A stretch of DNA of 64,000 bases from the NCBI RefSeq assembly GCF_951230165.1, contig NZ_CATNVB010000004.1:1-64000 (forward strand). Reading direction: 5' to 3'. The position numbers and the translations under genes were made by a program. The notes under the pieces were generated by a model. It was given only the letters and a program-made list of their open reading frames with translations, had not been told where the DNA came from and did not search any database. Position 1 is the first letter of the stretch. Each line of letters starts with the position of its first letter. Shown piece by piece: positions 22,947-30,765 of the stretch. The stretch is from Lentilactobacillus sp. Marseille-Q4993. Lineage in GTDB: Bacteria > Bacillota > Bacilli > Lactobacillales > Lactobacillaceae.

Positions 22947-23634
22947 TTCAACTGGATTTGCGTCTTACTTTCAGTTCAACAATGTTGATTGGCCAAACAT
23001 GTGGTCAGCTTCGTGGGAAACAGTTTGGATGACATTGATTTCAATGATTGCGGTTATTGTATTTGGAATTATACTTGGATTGATTTTGTACCTAACTCGG
23101 GATAGTAAGAATCCACTAGTTAAGGTTTTCAACTGGGTGGTTGGTCTCCTGGTCAACATTTTCAGATCAGTACCATTCATTATCCTGATTGTGCTGTTGC
23201 TACCGATTACGAAATCAATCGTTGGTACGATTATTGGCCCAAAGGCCGCTTTACCATCATTAATTATTTCGGCAGCCCCATTTTATGCCCGGATGGTAGA
23301 GTCGTACTTCCGTGAAGTTGACTCCGGGGTAGTTGAGGCGGCTCAGTCAATGGGAGCTTCAACTTGGCAGATTATATACAAGGTTCTACTCCCCGAAAGC
23401 AAGCCAGCATTGATTGCTGGGGCAACTGTAACTGCTATTTCACTTATTTCTTATACCGCAATGGCTGGTGCAATCGGAGCTGGGGGCCTTGGAAACTTAG
23501 CTTATCTTGATGGTTTCCAGTCAAACAATAATACCATCACGTTAGTGGCGGTTGTGATTATTACCTTATTTGTCTTTATCGTTCAAGGGGTGGGTGACTT
23601 CTTGGTCAAACGGACAGACAAACGGACACTGTAA
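22939..23634 (+). CDS. metI: Methionine ABC transporter permease MetI
   Basis: The 231-aa membrane protein has five predicted helices and the EAA coupling motif (EAAQSMGASTWQIIYKVLLPE) that contacts MetN. It starts inside the end of metN and lies 30 bases before metQ. Confidence 0.94.
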   Translation: MTNSTGFASYFQFNNVDWPNMWSASWETVWMTLISMIAVIVFGIILGLILYLTRDSKNPLVKVFNWVVGLLVNIFRSVPFIILIVLLLPITKSIVGTIIGPKAALPSLIISAAPFYARMVESYFREVDSGVVEAAQSMGASTWQIIYKVLLPESKPALIAGATVTAISLISYTAMAGAIGAGGLGNLAYLDGFQSNNNTITLVAVVIITLFVFIVQGVGDFLVKRTDKRTL

Positions 23635-23664
23635 TTTATTTGAGTAAATTTGGAGGAAATTAAA

Positions 23665-24495
23665 ATGAAAAAAAGAATTTTGGGATTATTCGCATTAGTG
23701 TTTGGAATCTTTATTCTAGCTGGGTGCTCATCATCTTCTAACAGCAGCAACAAAACAACTACGTTAAAGATTGGAGCTTCGAACGTACCCCATGCTCAAA
23801 TCCTGCGTCATGTGGCGCCTGAGTTGAAAAAGGAAGGCGTTAACCTTAAAATCATCACTTTCCAAGATTACGTTTTGCCTAACAAGGCGCTTGCTGACAA
23901 AGAACTAGATGCTAACTACTTCCAACACGTTCCATTTTTGAAGAACTGGAATAAAGAAAATCATGGTTCGTTAGTAAATGCTGGCGGCGTTCACTTGGAG
24001 CCAATTGGCTTTTACTCAAAGAAAGTTAAGAGCTTAAAGGACCTTAAGAAGGGTGCTACAATTTTAGTAAGTAATAACACTGCTGATTATGGTCGGGTAC
24101 TACAAATCCTCCAAGACGCTGGTTTGATCAAGGTTAAGAAGGGAATCGATATCACAACTGCAACGTTTGATGATATTGCTTCAAACCCAAGAAATCTTAA
24201 ATTTAAGCACAGTTATGAACCAAAATTGATGACTCAGATTTATGATAACAAGGAAGGCGACGCTGTCGTTATCAACGCTAACTATGCTGTTCAAGCTGGC
24301 CTTGATCCTCGTAAGGATGCTATTGCCCTTGAAAAGAAGTCATCACCATATGTAAATATTATTGCAACTAGAAAGGGTGACCAAAACAAACCCGCAATCA
24401 AGAAACTTGTTAAGGCTCTTCAATCAAAGAGTACTCAAAAGTGGATTGATACTCACTATAAGGGTGCTGTGTTACCTGTAAAAAACGTCAAATAA
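23665..24495 (+). CDS. metQ: Methionine-binding lipoprotein MetQ (NlpA family)
   Basis: The 276-aa substrate-binding protein is anchored by a lipid on Cys21 (lipobox ILAGC after a 20-residue signal peptide). It has the NlpA-family signatures IGASNVPHAQIL, LDANYFQHVPFL and VVINANYAVQAGL. ATG 23665 is chosen because TTG 23650 is immediately upstream of and in the GGAGG site that serves it. A strong terminator follows. Confidence 0.94.
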   Translation: MKKRILGLFALVFGIFILAGCSSSSNSSNKTTTLKIGASNVPHAQILRHVAPELKKEGVNLKIITFQDYVLPNKALADKELDANYFQHVPFLKNWNKENHGSLVNAGGVHLEPIGFYSKKVKSLKDLKKGATILVSNNTADYGRVLQILQDAGLIKVKKGIDITTATFDDIASNPRNLKFKHSYEPKLMTQIYDNKEGDAVVINANYAVQAGLDPRKDAIALEKKSSPYVNIIATRKGDQNKPAIKKLVKALQSKSTQKWIDTHYKGAVLPVKNVK

Positions 24496-24530
24496 TTCTC
24501 ACAAAATCACATTAAGTGAAAATTAGCATA

Positions 24531-24569
24531 AAAGTCATCGGTGGTAGTTTTACCATTGATGACTTTTTT
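24531..24569 (+). terminator. Rho-independent terminator of metNIQ
   Basis: A 16-bp stem with two G-U pairs (24531-24546 with 24551-24566) runs into a T-run. Confidence 0.92.
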
Positions 24570-24625
24570 GTAGGGTAATTCTGGCCCTATTAAATTTTGA
24601 ATCCTAAATATTACAGGATAGGCGG

Positions 24626-24631
24626 TATAAT
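24626..24631 (+). promoter_or_regulatory. -10 element candidate of the SPFH gene
   Basis: A perfect TATAAT lies 24 bases before the ATG. No -35 with proper spacing and no TGn extension were found, so this is tentative. Confidence 0.35.
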
Positions 24632-24654
24632 GATGAGGAAAGGTGGCATTGTAG

Positions 24655-25524
24655 ATGAAAGAGAAAAATGCGTTTCACGTAAATGGTTATATTGGATTAC
24701 TAGGAGCAATTCTTGTATTGATAATTGGTGGCTACATCTTATGGCAAGGAGCAAATGCCAATTCAGTGGGATTAGTCATCTTAGGCATTGTTGTCATTAT
24801 TTTGGACTTAGTTTTTGCCAGTTCACTGACAATTATTTCTCCAAACGAATCAAAAGTCTTAACTTTTTTTGGTAAGTATTCCGGTACAATTAAAAATTCG
24901 GGACTGTATATGACGGTTCCGCTAACCAATAAGCAATCAGTGTCCTTGAGAGTGAGGAACTTCAACAGTTCTATTATTAAGGTTAATGATTTGAAAAGTA
25001 ATCCGGTGGAAATTGCGGCTGTGATTGTTTATAAGGTAGTTGATTCTTCGAAGGCGTTATTTAATGTGGATGCCTATGAACAGTTTGTGGAGATTCAGAG
25101 TGAATCTGCAATCAGACATATAGCTAGTCAGTATCCATACGATAGTTTTGATGAAGATACTGAGGAGATGACCCTTCGTGGTAATTCAACTGAAGTTTCG
25201 GAAGCCCTAAAGGGTGAATTGCAGGAACGCTTAGAAGTAGCCGGAATTGAAGTTGTTGAAACTAGGTTAACTCACTTGGCTTACGCCACCGAAATTGCTA
25301 ATGCAATGTTACAACGACAACAGGCAACTGCTATCTTGTCCGCTCGAAAGACAATCGTAAATGGAGCTGTATCAATATCAGAGGATGCCGTTTCTCAGTT
25401 GCAAGATGATTTGAAATTAGATGTGTCCCAAGATCAAAAACTTAAGTTGATCAATAATGTGTTTGTTTCGATTATTAATGATCATGGTACTCAAAATGTT
25501 ATTAATACCGACGATATTGACTAA
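24655..25524 (+). CDS. SPFH/Band 7 domain membrane protein
   Basis: The 289-aa protein has two N-terminal membrane helices (about residues 10-60) followed by an SPFH domain (ISPNESKVLTFFGKYSGTI...) and a helical C-terminus (ATEIANAMLQRQQATAILSARK). Such proteins form membrane-bound oligomeric cages or scaffolds, often with FtsH-like proteases. It stands alone, with AAAGGTGG before the ATG and its own upstream TATAAT. I cannot assign a specific role; a prohibitin or stomatin-type scaffold is the general class. Confidence 0.85.
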   Translation: MKEKNAFHVNGYIGLLGAILVLIIGGYILWQGANANSVGLVILGIVVIILDLVFASSLTIISPNESKVLTFFGKYSGTIKNSGLYMTVPLTNKQSVSLRVRNFNSSIIKVNDLKSNPVEIAAVIVYKVVDSSKALFNVDAYEQFVEIQSESAIRHIASQYPYDSFDEDTEEMTLRGNSTEVSEALKGELQERLEVAGIEVVETRLTHLAYATEIANAMLQRQQATAILSARKTIVNGAVSISEDAVSQLQDDLKLDVSQDQKLKLINNVFVSIINDHGTQNVINTDDID

Positions 25525-25569
25525 AAAAGCCATTTACCGGTTTTCAAGCATGCGGGAAACTAGTTTTAA

Positions 25570-25578
25570 TGGTATACT
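25570..25578 (+). promoter_or_regulatory. ddl: Extended -10 promoter of ddl
   Basis: TGG followed by TATACT ends 37 bases before the ddl ATG. No good -35 hexamer. Confidence 0.6.
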
Positions 25579-25615
25579 TAAGTTTCTGAAATATATACGA
25601 ATGGGATGAATAATC

Positions 25616-26740
25616 ATGAAAAATAATGGAAAACAACACGTTGCGTTATTGTTTGGTGGCAACTCATCTGAACACGATGTTTCCAAGCGGTCAGCACATA
25701 ATATTTATGACGCTATGGATAAGGACAAGTACGACGTTAGCCTATTCTTGATGACTAAGGAAGGCTACTTCATGAGTCATGAAGGATCGAAGCGGGTATT
25801 CGATGGGGAACCAGAAGAAGTTGTTGAAAAGGACGAAATGGCCAAGCTTGATATGGCCAATCCAATTGCACCAATCTTCAACTTACAACATGCGGATAAT
25901 GTGGACGTGTTCTTCCCAATTATTCACGGTAATCTTGGTGAAGATGGAACGATTCAGGGATTGCTAAGATTACTTAATAAGCCATATGTTGGTAGTGCGG
26001 TGCTTGGTTCCTCAATGTCATTTGATAAGGACATCACTAAAAAGATTTTAACGCTTGCCAACGTGGCAAATACTCGTTATGAGTTGTTGACACCTAGAAC
26101 TCAAGAACGTTATTCTTATGATGCTCTTGCCAAGGAACTTGGTAGCACCTTGTTTATCAAACCGGCAAACCAGGGGTCGTCAGTTGGAATCCACAAGGCT
26201 GAAAATGCCGAAGAATTCAATGAAGGCTTAAGAGATGCATTCAGATACGATGATAAAGTCCTGGTCGAAGAAGCAATTGAAGGCCCACGTGAATTGGAAA
26301 TTTCAATTTTAGGAAATAGACAACCTATTGCCTCAAAAATTGGTTCAATTCAAGTGCCTGCCTCAGACGAATTTTACACTTACGATAACAAGTTCGTTGA
26401 TGCCAGCGCAGTCAAGTTTGATATTCCGGTAGCGATTTCTACCCAATTGGCAGATGAAATCACCAAGATGGCTCTAGATGCTTATGAAGCACTTGGGCTA
26501 AAGGGAATGGCTCGAATCGATTTCTTAGTTTCAAAGGATGATAAGCCATACGTTGGTGAAGTTAATACCTTGCCTGGTTTTACTAACATTAGTTTGTATC
26601 CACAATTATTTGAAGCATCTGGTATTTCATACACTGATTTGATTGATAGGTTGATCGAATTGGCGATTGATGAACATGAATACCAATCAAAGATTTTATA
26701 TGATTTTAAACCGCTTGATCCAAAGGACCAAGATATTTAA
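25616..26740 (+). CDS. ddl: D-alanine-D-alanine/D-lactate ligase
   Basis: Ddl joins D-Ala to D-Ala or D-Lac for the end of the peptidoglycan stem peptide. The 374-aa ATP-grasp protein has LFGGNSSEHDVS, IHGNLGEDGTIQG, IKPANQGSSVGI and VGEVNTLPGFT. At the specificity position it has Phe260 (YTYDNKFVDAS), where D-Ala-D-Ala enzymes have Tyr. In Leuconostoc mesenteroides Ddl the matching Phe261 gives D-Ala-D-Lac, so this enzyme should make depsipeptide ends and give intrinsic vancomycin resistance. It is monocistronic, with its own promoter and terminator. Confidence 0.93.
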   Translation: MKNNGKQHVALLFGGNSSEHDVSKRSAHNIYDAMDKDKYDVSLFLMTKEGYFMSHEGSKRVFDGEPEEVVEKDEMAKLDMANPIAPIFNLQHADNVDVFFPIIHGNLGEDGTIQGLLRLLNKPYVGSAVLGSSMSFDKDITKKILTLANVANTRYELLTPRTQERYSYDALAKELGSTLFIKPANQGSSVGIHKAENAEEFNEGLRDAFRYDDKVLVEEAIEGPRELEISILGNRQPIASKIGSIQVPASDEFYTYDNKFVDASAVKFDIPVAISTQLADEITKMALDAYEALGLKGMARIDFLVSKDDKPYVGEVNTLPGFTNISLYPQLFEASGISYTDLIDRLIELAIDEHEYQSKILYDFKPLDPKDQDI

Positions 26741-26748
26741 CGAGGTTA

Positions 26749-26798
26749 AGTCGAGAAGCTGATTCAGGTAACTGAATTTTAGCTTGTCGGCTTTTTTG
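26749..26798 (+). terminator. Rho-independent terminator after ddl
   Basis: A long imperfect hairpin (AAGCTGATTCAG against CTGAATTTTAGCTT with a bulge, extended by the outer bases) ends in six T's at 26792-26797. Confidence 0.7.
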
Positions 26799-26807
26799 TT
26801 TAAAAAT

Positions 26808-26816
26808 TGGTACAAT
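26808..26816 (+). promoter_or_regulatory. Extended -10 promoter of the glycerophosphodiesterase gene
   Basis: TGG followed by TACAAT lies 30 bases before the ATG. Confidence 0.5.
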
Positions 26817-26846
26817 TAAGTTATTAGATTTGGAGCGGAGATTGAA

Positions 26847-28265
26847 ATGAAAAGAAATACAAGAAACGATTGGTTAGGATTGGTATTGGGAATTATCGTT
26901 GTTGCTTTCAACCTGTGGTGGCGAAAAGCTCCTGATTTTGGTGGGCTGACGCTATTTAAATTTGTTCTTCTATTTGCGGGGTTTATTACGCTATTTATTG
27001 TTGGCAATTTGGGGAAGGGGAATAAAGTTCAGCAGGGATTTCAAGCTGTTATTGCGTTTGGCGTTTTCCTTCCACTCGGATTATTTGGTCTGGCCGCAAA
27101 TTTGAAGGACTTTTTCCCGTTAAATGGTGGTCAGTTTACGGCTCTGACGATTATTCGTTATCAGCTGTTGATTACGCTGGGCATTTTATACATACTTGTA
27201 CTAATTTTGTTTTTGATTTGGTGGGCGAAAAAGGTTAGTCGGGCCGCTAACCTGAAAAAGTTTATTATTCATGGGCTGGTCACAATTTTTGGGATGCTGG
27301 TTGTTGAACTGATTGTAATTGCTTGTTTGGGACTAGTTGCTAAATTGTTGCCATTGATTTGGGCGATAAATGGATTAGACTCAATTACCGGGTTACTGAT
27401 GGTGTTTGTTCAGTTGACGTTTGTAAAGGCTATTCTTAGTGGCAAATTGAATTATCCGAAGAGTTTACCGGTGCTGGTTGGGCTTATTGTTTGTATCAGC
27501 GCGGGGATTTTGGTTCCAGCTACTAGTTATGCTAACAACCATCAACAGGTAATTGTTCACAGAGGAGCAATCAATAACAACTCTCATCCAAACTCGATTG
27601 AATCCTTAAAGAAAAATGGTAATCTTGGTTATCCATTCATAGAAATGGATATTCAGGAGACCAAGGATCACCAATTTATCTGTGCTCACGATGATTACAT
27701 TAAGATTGGTGATAAGAAAGTGTTGATCAATAAAGCCCCATTAAGCAGAATAAAAAGAGCAACTCATGTTGATATGTTTAGCGATTATTTGAACGAGGCG
27801 GATAAACTTAATCAGAAGTTGATTATTGAAATTAAAGCCACAACTAAGACTAATCCAGCGATTGGAACGGACTTTGCCCGCCAATTTGGTAACCGAGTGC
27901 AGAAAAATCATCATCTAGTTCATTCGGTTGACTACCCCGCTTTAAGACAAATTGATGCGCATTTTCCTAAGGTAAAGGTTGGATTAGTGACAATGCTGAA
28001 CGGTTTGCCGATTAATAGGTATCACGTTGATTTTTATACTTTACAGCATATAACACTATCAAATGCCTATGTGAGACAGGTGAGAACTGCAGGTAAGCCA
28101 ATCTACACCTGGACGGATAACTCTCGGGTCGCAATGCTCAAGTCGAAGGTGATGGGGGTTCAAGGCCTGGTCACTGACAAAGCTAGCTTTGCCAAGCAAT
28201 ACACTCCAAATATAACTGATAACGGTTGGATATTAATTATAAATAATGCGTGGGATTACATTTAA
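26847..28265 (+). CDS. Glycerophosphodiester phosphodiesterase with N-terminal membrane domain
   Basis: The 472-aa protein has about six to seven hydrophobic helices in residues 1-230 and a GDPD TIM-barrel domain after them, probably outside the membrane. The barrel shows HRGA, the metal and catalytic cluster IEMDIQETKDHQFICAHDD, and a C-terminal YTWTDN...GVQGLVTD. GDPDs hydrolyse glycerophosphodiesters to glycerol 3-phosphate; the membrane-linked type may act on phospholipid head groups or on teichoic acid polymers. The exact substrate is not visible. Confidence 0.86.
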   Translation: MKRNTRNDWLGLVLGIIVVAFNLWWRKAPDFGGLTLFKFVLLFAGFITLFIVGNLGKGNKVQQGFQAVIAFGVFLPLGLFGLAANLKDFFPLNGGQFTALTIIRYQLLITLGILYILVLILFLIWWAKKVSRAANLKKFIIHGLVTIFGMLVVELIVIACLGLVAKLLPLIWAINGLDSITGLLMVFVQLTFVKAILSGKLNYPKSLPVLVGLIVCISAGILVPATSYANNHQQVIVHRGAINNNSHPNSIESLKKNGNLGYPFIEMDIQETKDHQFICAHDDYIKIGDKKVLINKAPLSRIKRATHVDMFSDYLNEADKLNQKLIIEIKATTKTNPAIGTDFARQFGNRVQKNHHLVHSVDYPALRQIDAHFPKVKVGLVTMLNGLPINRYHVDFYTLQHITLSNAYVRQVRTAGKPIYTWTDNSRVAMLKSKVMGVQGLVTDKASFAKQYTPNITDNGWILIINNAWDYI

Positions 28266-28295
28266 TTTGCGGAGTTAGTAACTGAGGTGAAAAAT

Positions 28296-28835
28296 ATGAA
28301 AAGATGTGATTGGGCAACAAAGAGCCCTGAGCTTATGGTTTACCATGATACCGTTTGGGGAAAACCAGAAAAATCAGAAGATAAGGAGTTTATTGCACTG
28401 TGTTTGGAAATAATGCAGGCTGGACTTACATTTCAGACCGTTCTTAAGTTTGCAGACGGGATGAACGAAGTGTTTCATGGATTTGATCCAGAATTTTTGG
28501 CAAACTGTAACGAGAATCAAATCGATAATTTCTTGACAGATTCAAGGATTATCCGCAATCGAGCTAAGGTGGAAGCAATTGTCGCAAATGCTAAGCTTGT
28601 TTGGCAGAAGCCGGAGCTACTTACCGACTTAACTTGGAAACGGACCAATTTTGAAACCATTGATCATTTGCTTAAAGATACGGCAGCTCCAGTGAATTTT
28701 ACTGAATTTGTTTCTCCATATTTGAAGGAATTTAAGGCGTCAGGATTTAAGCGGGTTGGTAAAACGACACTGTATAGCTATTTACAAGCTATTGGGGTGG
28801 TAAATGATCATATTATCGATTGTGAATTTCGTTAG
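28296..28835 (+). CDS. tag: DNA-3-methyladenine glycosylase I
   Basis: Tag excises 3-methyladenine from alkylated DNA. ATG 28296 (MKRCDWATKSPELMVYHD, 179 aa) is chosen because GTG 28287 sits inside the GAGGTGA site. The zinc snap residues are conserved: Cys4, His17 and the C-terminal HIIDC. The catalytic-pocket Glu is in LEIMQAGLTFQTVL. The substitution of F for W after GLT is mild. It follows the GDPD gene by 30 bases and may share its transcript. Confidence 0.9.
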   Translation: MKRCDWATKSPELMVYHDTVWGKPEKSEDKEFIALCLEIMQAGLTFQTVLKFADGMNEVFHGFDPEFLANCNENQIDNFLTDSRIIRNRAKVEAIVANAKLVWQKPELLTDLTWKRTNFETIDHLLKDTAAPVNFTEFVSPYLKEFKASGFKRVGKTTLYSYLQAIGVVNDHIIDCEFR

Positions 28836-28859
28836 ATTTTAAAAAATAGAGTGCGTGGG

Positions 28860-28888
28860 TTGATTAATTTTAGAATATATGATAAATT
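28860..28888 (+). promoter_or_regulatory. Promoter candidate for the XRE/TPR pseudogene
   Basis: TTGATT (28860-28865) and TAAATT (28883-28888) are 17 bases apart; AGAAT/ATTCT arms flank the -10 region. Tentative. Confidence 0.35.
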
Positions 28889-28951
28889 CTGTTTCATATG
28901 ATTAACGGTTTACTATGATTTTTGAATCGAGAAACGAAAGGGAATATTACC

Positions 28952-29863
28952 ATGACTACTACTATTTCTGGCAAGACAATTCGGAAACGCTGAAAAGAGT
29001 TAGGATTATCACAGACGGAATTGGCAAAGGGAATATGTACGCAAGCCACGATAAGCGGTATTGAAAGCAGAAATCAAAAAGTTAGCTTTGATGTAATTGT
29101 AGAAATTTGTAAGCGACTTGATATGCAAGTTAACGAAGCTGTGTCTAATTCAAACTTTGGGGGTAATGTTTTTAAGTGCCTCGAACGAGATATGAGGAAT
29201 CACTGTTATCGCCGAGCTGTTGAGAGAATGGAAAAAGTTAGTATTGATATAAAAAGTCCTAAAGAAAAACTGGGAATGTATCATTGTTATTCAGGATTCT
29301 GCAATTTATTTGTTGCTGATGAGATTGATGAGGCAATTTTTAATTTTAACCTTAGTCTGATGCAGTATTTGCCAGATGATGAAGTGGCGTATCGTGCTTG
29401 GTCAAATCTGGGATTAGGATTAGCTTATAAGTCAAAAGGGGATAAGAAGCAATCACTATTGTTTGCGGATGAGGCAACTAAGATTCTAAAGTCGGCTTCA
29501 CAGTCTGAATCAACGGATACAGAACTCGAAATGGATATTTTTATTGATACCCTTAGTGTTTACTATGAGCTTGGTGAATATCAGTTGGGAATTGATTTAG
29601 GCGACTTTGTTTTGGAAAAGGTTGCTGGTGGAGGTAACTGTTACGGAGTTGATTGAATCTACCAGGTGCAGGGACAATGTTATTTTGCATTAGGGAATCA
29701 ATTTTCAGCAACTGAGAAGCAGATGTATGCTATGTGTTTTGCTGGGTTTAACAAGAATCGTGACCTTGAAGAACGAATAAAGGGTAAAGATCAACAGACA
29801 GTCATTGAATTGGTTAAGGAGTACTTGAAACCGTTGGAAGGAAACCCAACGATGACTATATAA
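28952..29863 (+). pseudogene. XRE-family (Rgg/PlcR-like) regulator with TPR-like domain, interrupted by two TGA codons
   Basis: Read from ATG 28952 to TAA 29861-29863, one frame of about 303 codons encodes an N-terminal helix-turn-helix (LGLSQTELAKG...ATISGIESR) and a C-terminal helical repeat region with SNLGLGLAYKSKGDKKQS. It is cut by TGA at 28991-28993, where the family has Arg (RKR-x-KELGLSQ), and by TGA at 29654-29656 before IYQVQGQCYF. There is no frameshift. CGA-to-TGA would explain the first. This suggests recent decay of a cytoplasmic peptide-sensing regulator. A product starting downstream (ATG 29036 region) would lack part of the DNA-binding domain. Confidence 0.8.
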
Positions 29864-29864
29864 G

Positions 29865-29900
29865 AAAAAGCTAGTCGCATTTGATTGCGACTAGCTTTTT
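29865..29900. terminator. Bidirectional terminator between the pseudogene and usp
   Basis: A perfect 15-bp inverted repeat (29865-29879 with 29886-29900) has A's on the left and T's on the right and so serves both converging genes. Confidence 0.92.
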
Positions 29901-29912
29901 ACTAACTATATG

Positions 29913-30398
29913 TTATTTATCTGCTTTTTTCTTTGGGTTCACAGCTGGTTTGTTTTCCAAATCAGTCCGAACAACAAGAACGTCACAGACAGCGGTTCTT
30001 GTCACGTATTCAGTAACTGAACCAATAAGTAATCTTTCAACGGCGTTAAGACCAGTTGCACCAATCATGATTAAATCGATATTTAAGTTTTCAGGAATAT
30101 CCTTAGCGATAACTGATTTAGGTGCACCGTACTCGATAGAGTAGTCAATATCATTTAATCCGGCTGCCTTAGCGTCGGTAATATATTTGTCCAATGTTTT
30201 TTTAGCGGTTTCCGTAACTTGTTCAACCATTGAAGTATCAAAACTTGAAATGTTTTGGAATGCCCGTGTATCAACGACATGGACTAAATGTAAAGTAGCG
30301 TTGTTCCTTAAAGCAACGGCAACCCCTTTTTTGTAAGCAAGTTCTGCTTCATATGAGCCGTCAACTGGAACTAGAATCTGTTTGTATTGTTGTAACAT
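29913..30398 (-). CDS. Universal stress protein, UspA family, ATP-binding type
   Basis: The 161-aa soluble protein has the Usp fold start (QILVPVDGSYEAELAYKKG) and the ATP-binding motif G-2x-G-9x-G-S (GATG, then LLIGS). It therefore belongs to the ATP-binding class. The start is ATG complement 30398; the GTG nine bases earlier is within the GGGGTGA binding site. The lysine-rich C-terminal tail (NPKKKADK) is unstructured. Role in stress survival is general for the family. Confidence 0.9.
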   Translation of the reverse strand: MLQQYKQILVPVDGSYEAELAYKKGVAVALRNNATLHLVHVVDTRAFQNISSFDTSMVEQVTETAKKTLDKYITDAKAAGLNDIDYSIEYGAPKSVIAKDIPENLNIDLIMIGATGLNAVERLLIGSVTEYVTRTAVCDVLVVRTDLENKPAVNPKKKADK

Positions 30399-30477
30399 GA
30401 AAATCACCCCGAATTCCTTTATTTACCTTAATTGTACTTTACTTCTCAAAAAATAAAAAGGAATAGTGCTTGATAAA

Positions 30478-30765
30478 TTAACGTTTTGTAACTTTGAAGA
30501 CTAAAATTGCTTGGGTAACTGAACCAAGTATCACAATCAACATGATATCGATCAGCATTAAAATCTGGTTAGCCATAAACACAGTTATAACGCCAATCAG
30601 GCCAAGAGCAAAGAAGGCGAAGGCAGTAAACTGAATGTACTTTCTAAAGCCAGCACTTTCATTCATATCAACGTTGAAAATTTTACCGCGCAAGTTTGAC
30701 AGTAAATAACTACCGATGAAGAATGCAATGAAGATCAGAATCATGACTAGAATATTAATTATCAT
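30478..30765 (-). CDS. Small membrane protein overlapping rarA
   Basis: I do not recognise this 95-aa protein with certainty. It has three strongly hydrophobic segments (about residues 3-24, 45-66 and 68-90) and a charged loop with RGKIFNVDMNESAGFRKY. ATG complement 30765 has AAGGAG seven bases upstream and overlaps the last 11 bases of rarA, so it is translated with rarA. Small DUF-type membrane proteins are found in this position in lactobacilli; the function is unknown. Confidence 0.7.
   Translation of the reverse strand: MIINILVMILIFIAFFIGSYLLSNLRGKIFNVDMNESAGFRKYIQFTAFAFFALGLIGVITVFMANQILMLIDIMLIVILGSVTQAILVFKVTKR

Noticed and set aside
28991-28993. TGA as selenocysteine codon in the XRE gene
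   Set aside because: The position is Arg in the family, there is no SECIS-like hairpin right after it that I can see, and lactobacilli lack selenocysteine insertion.
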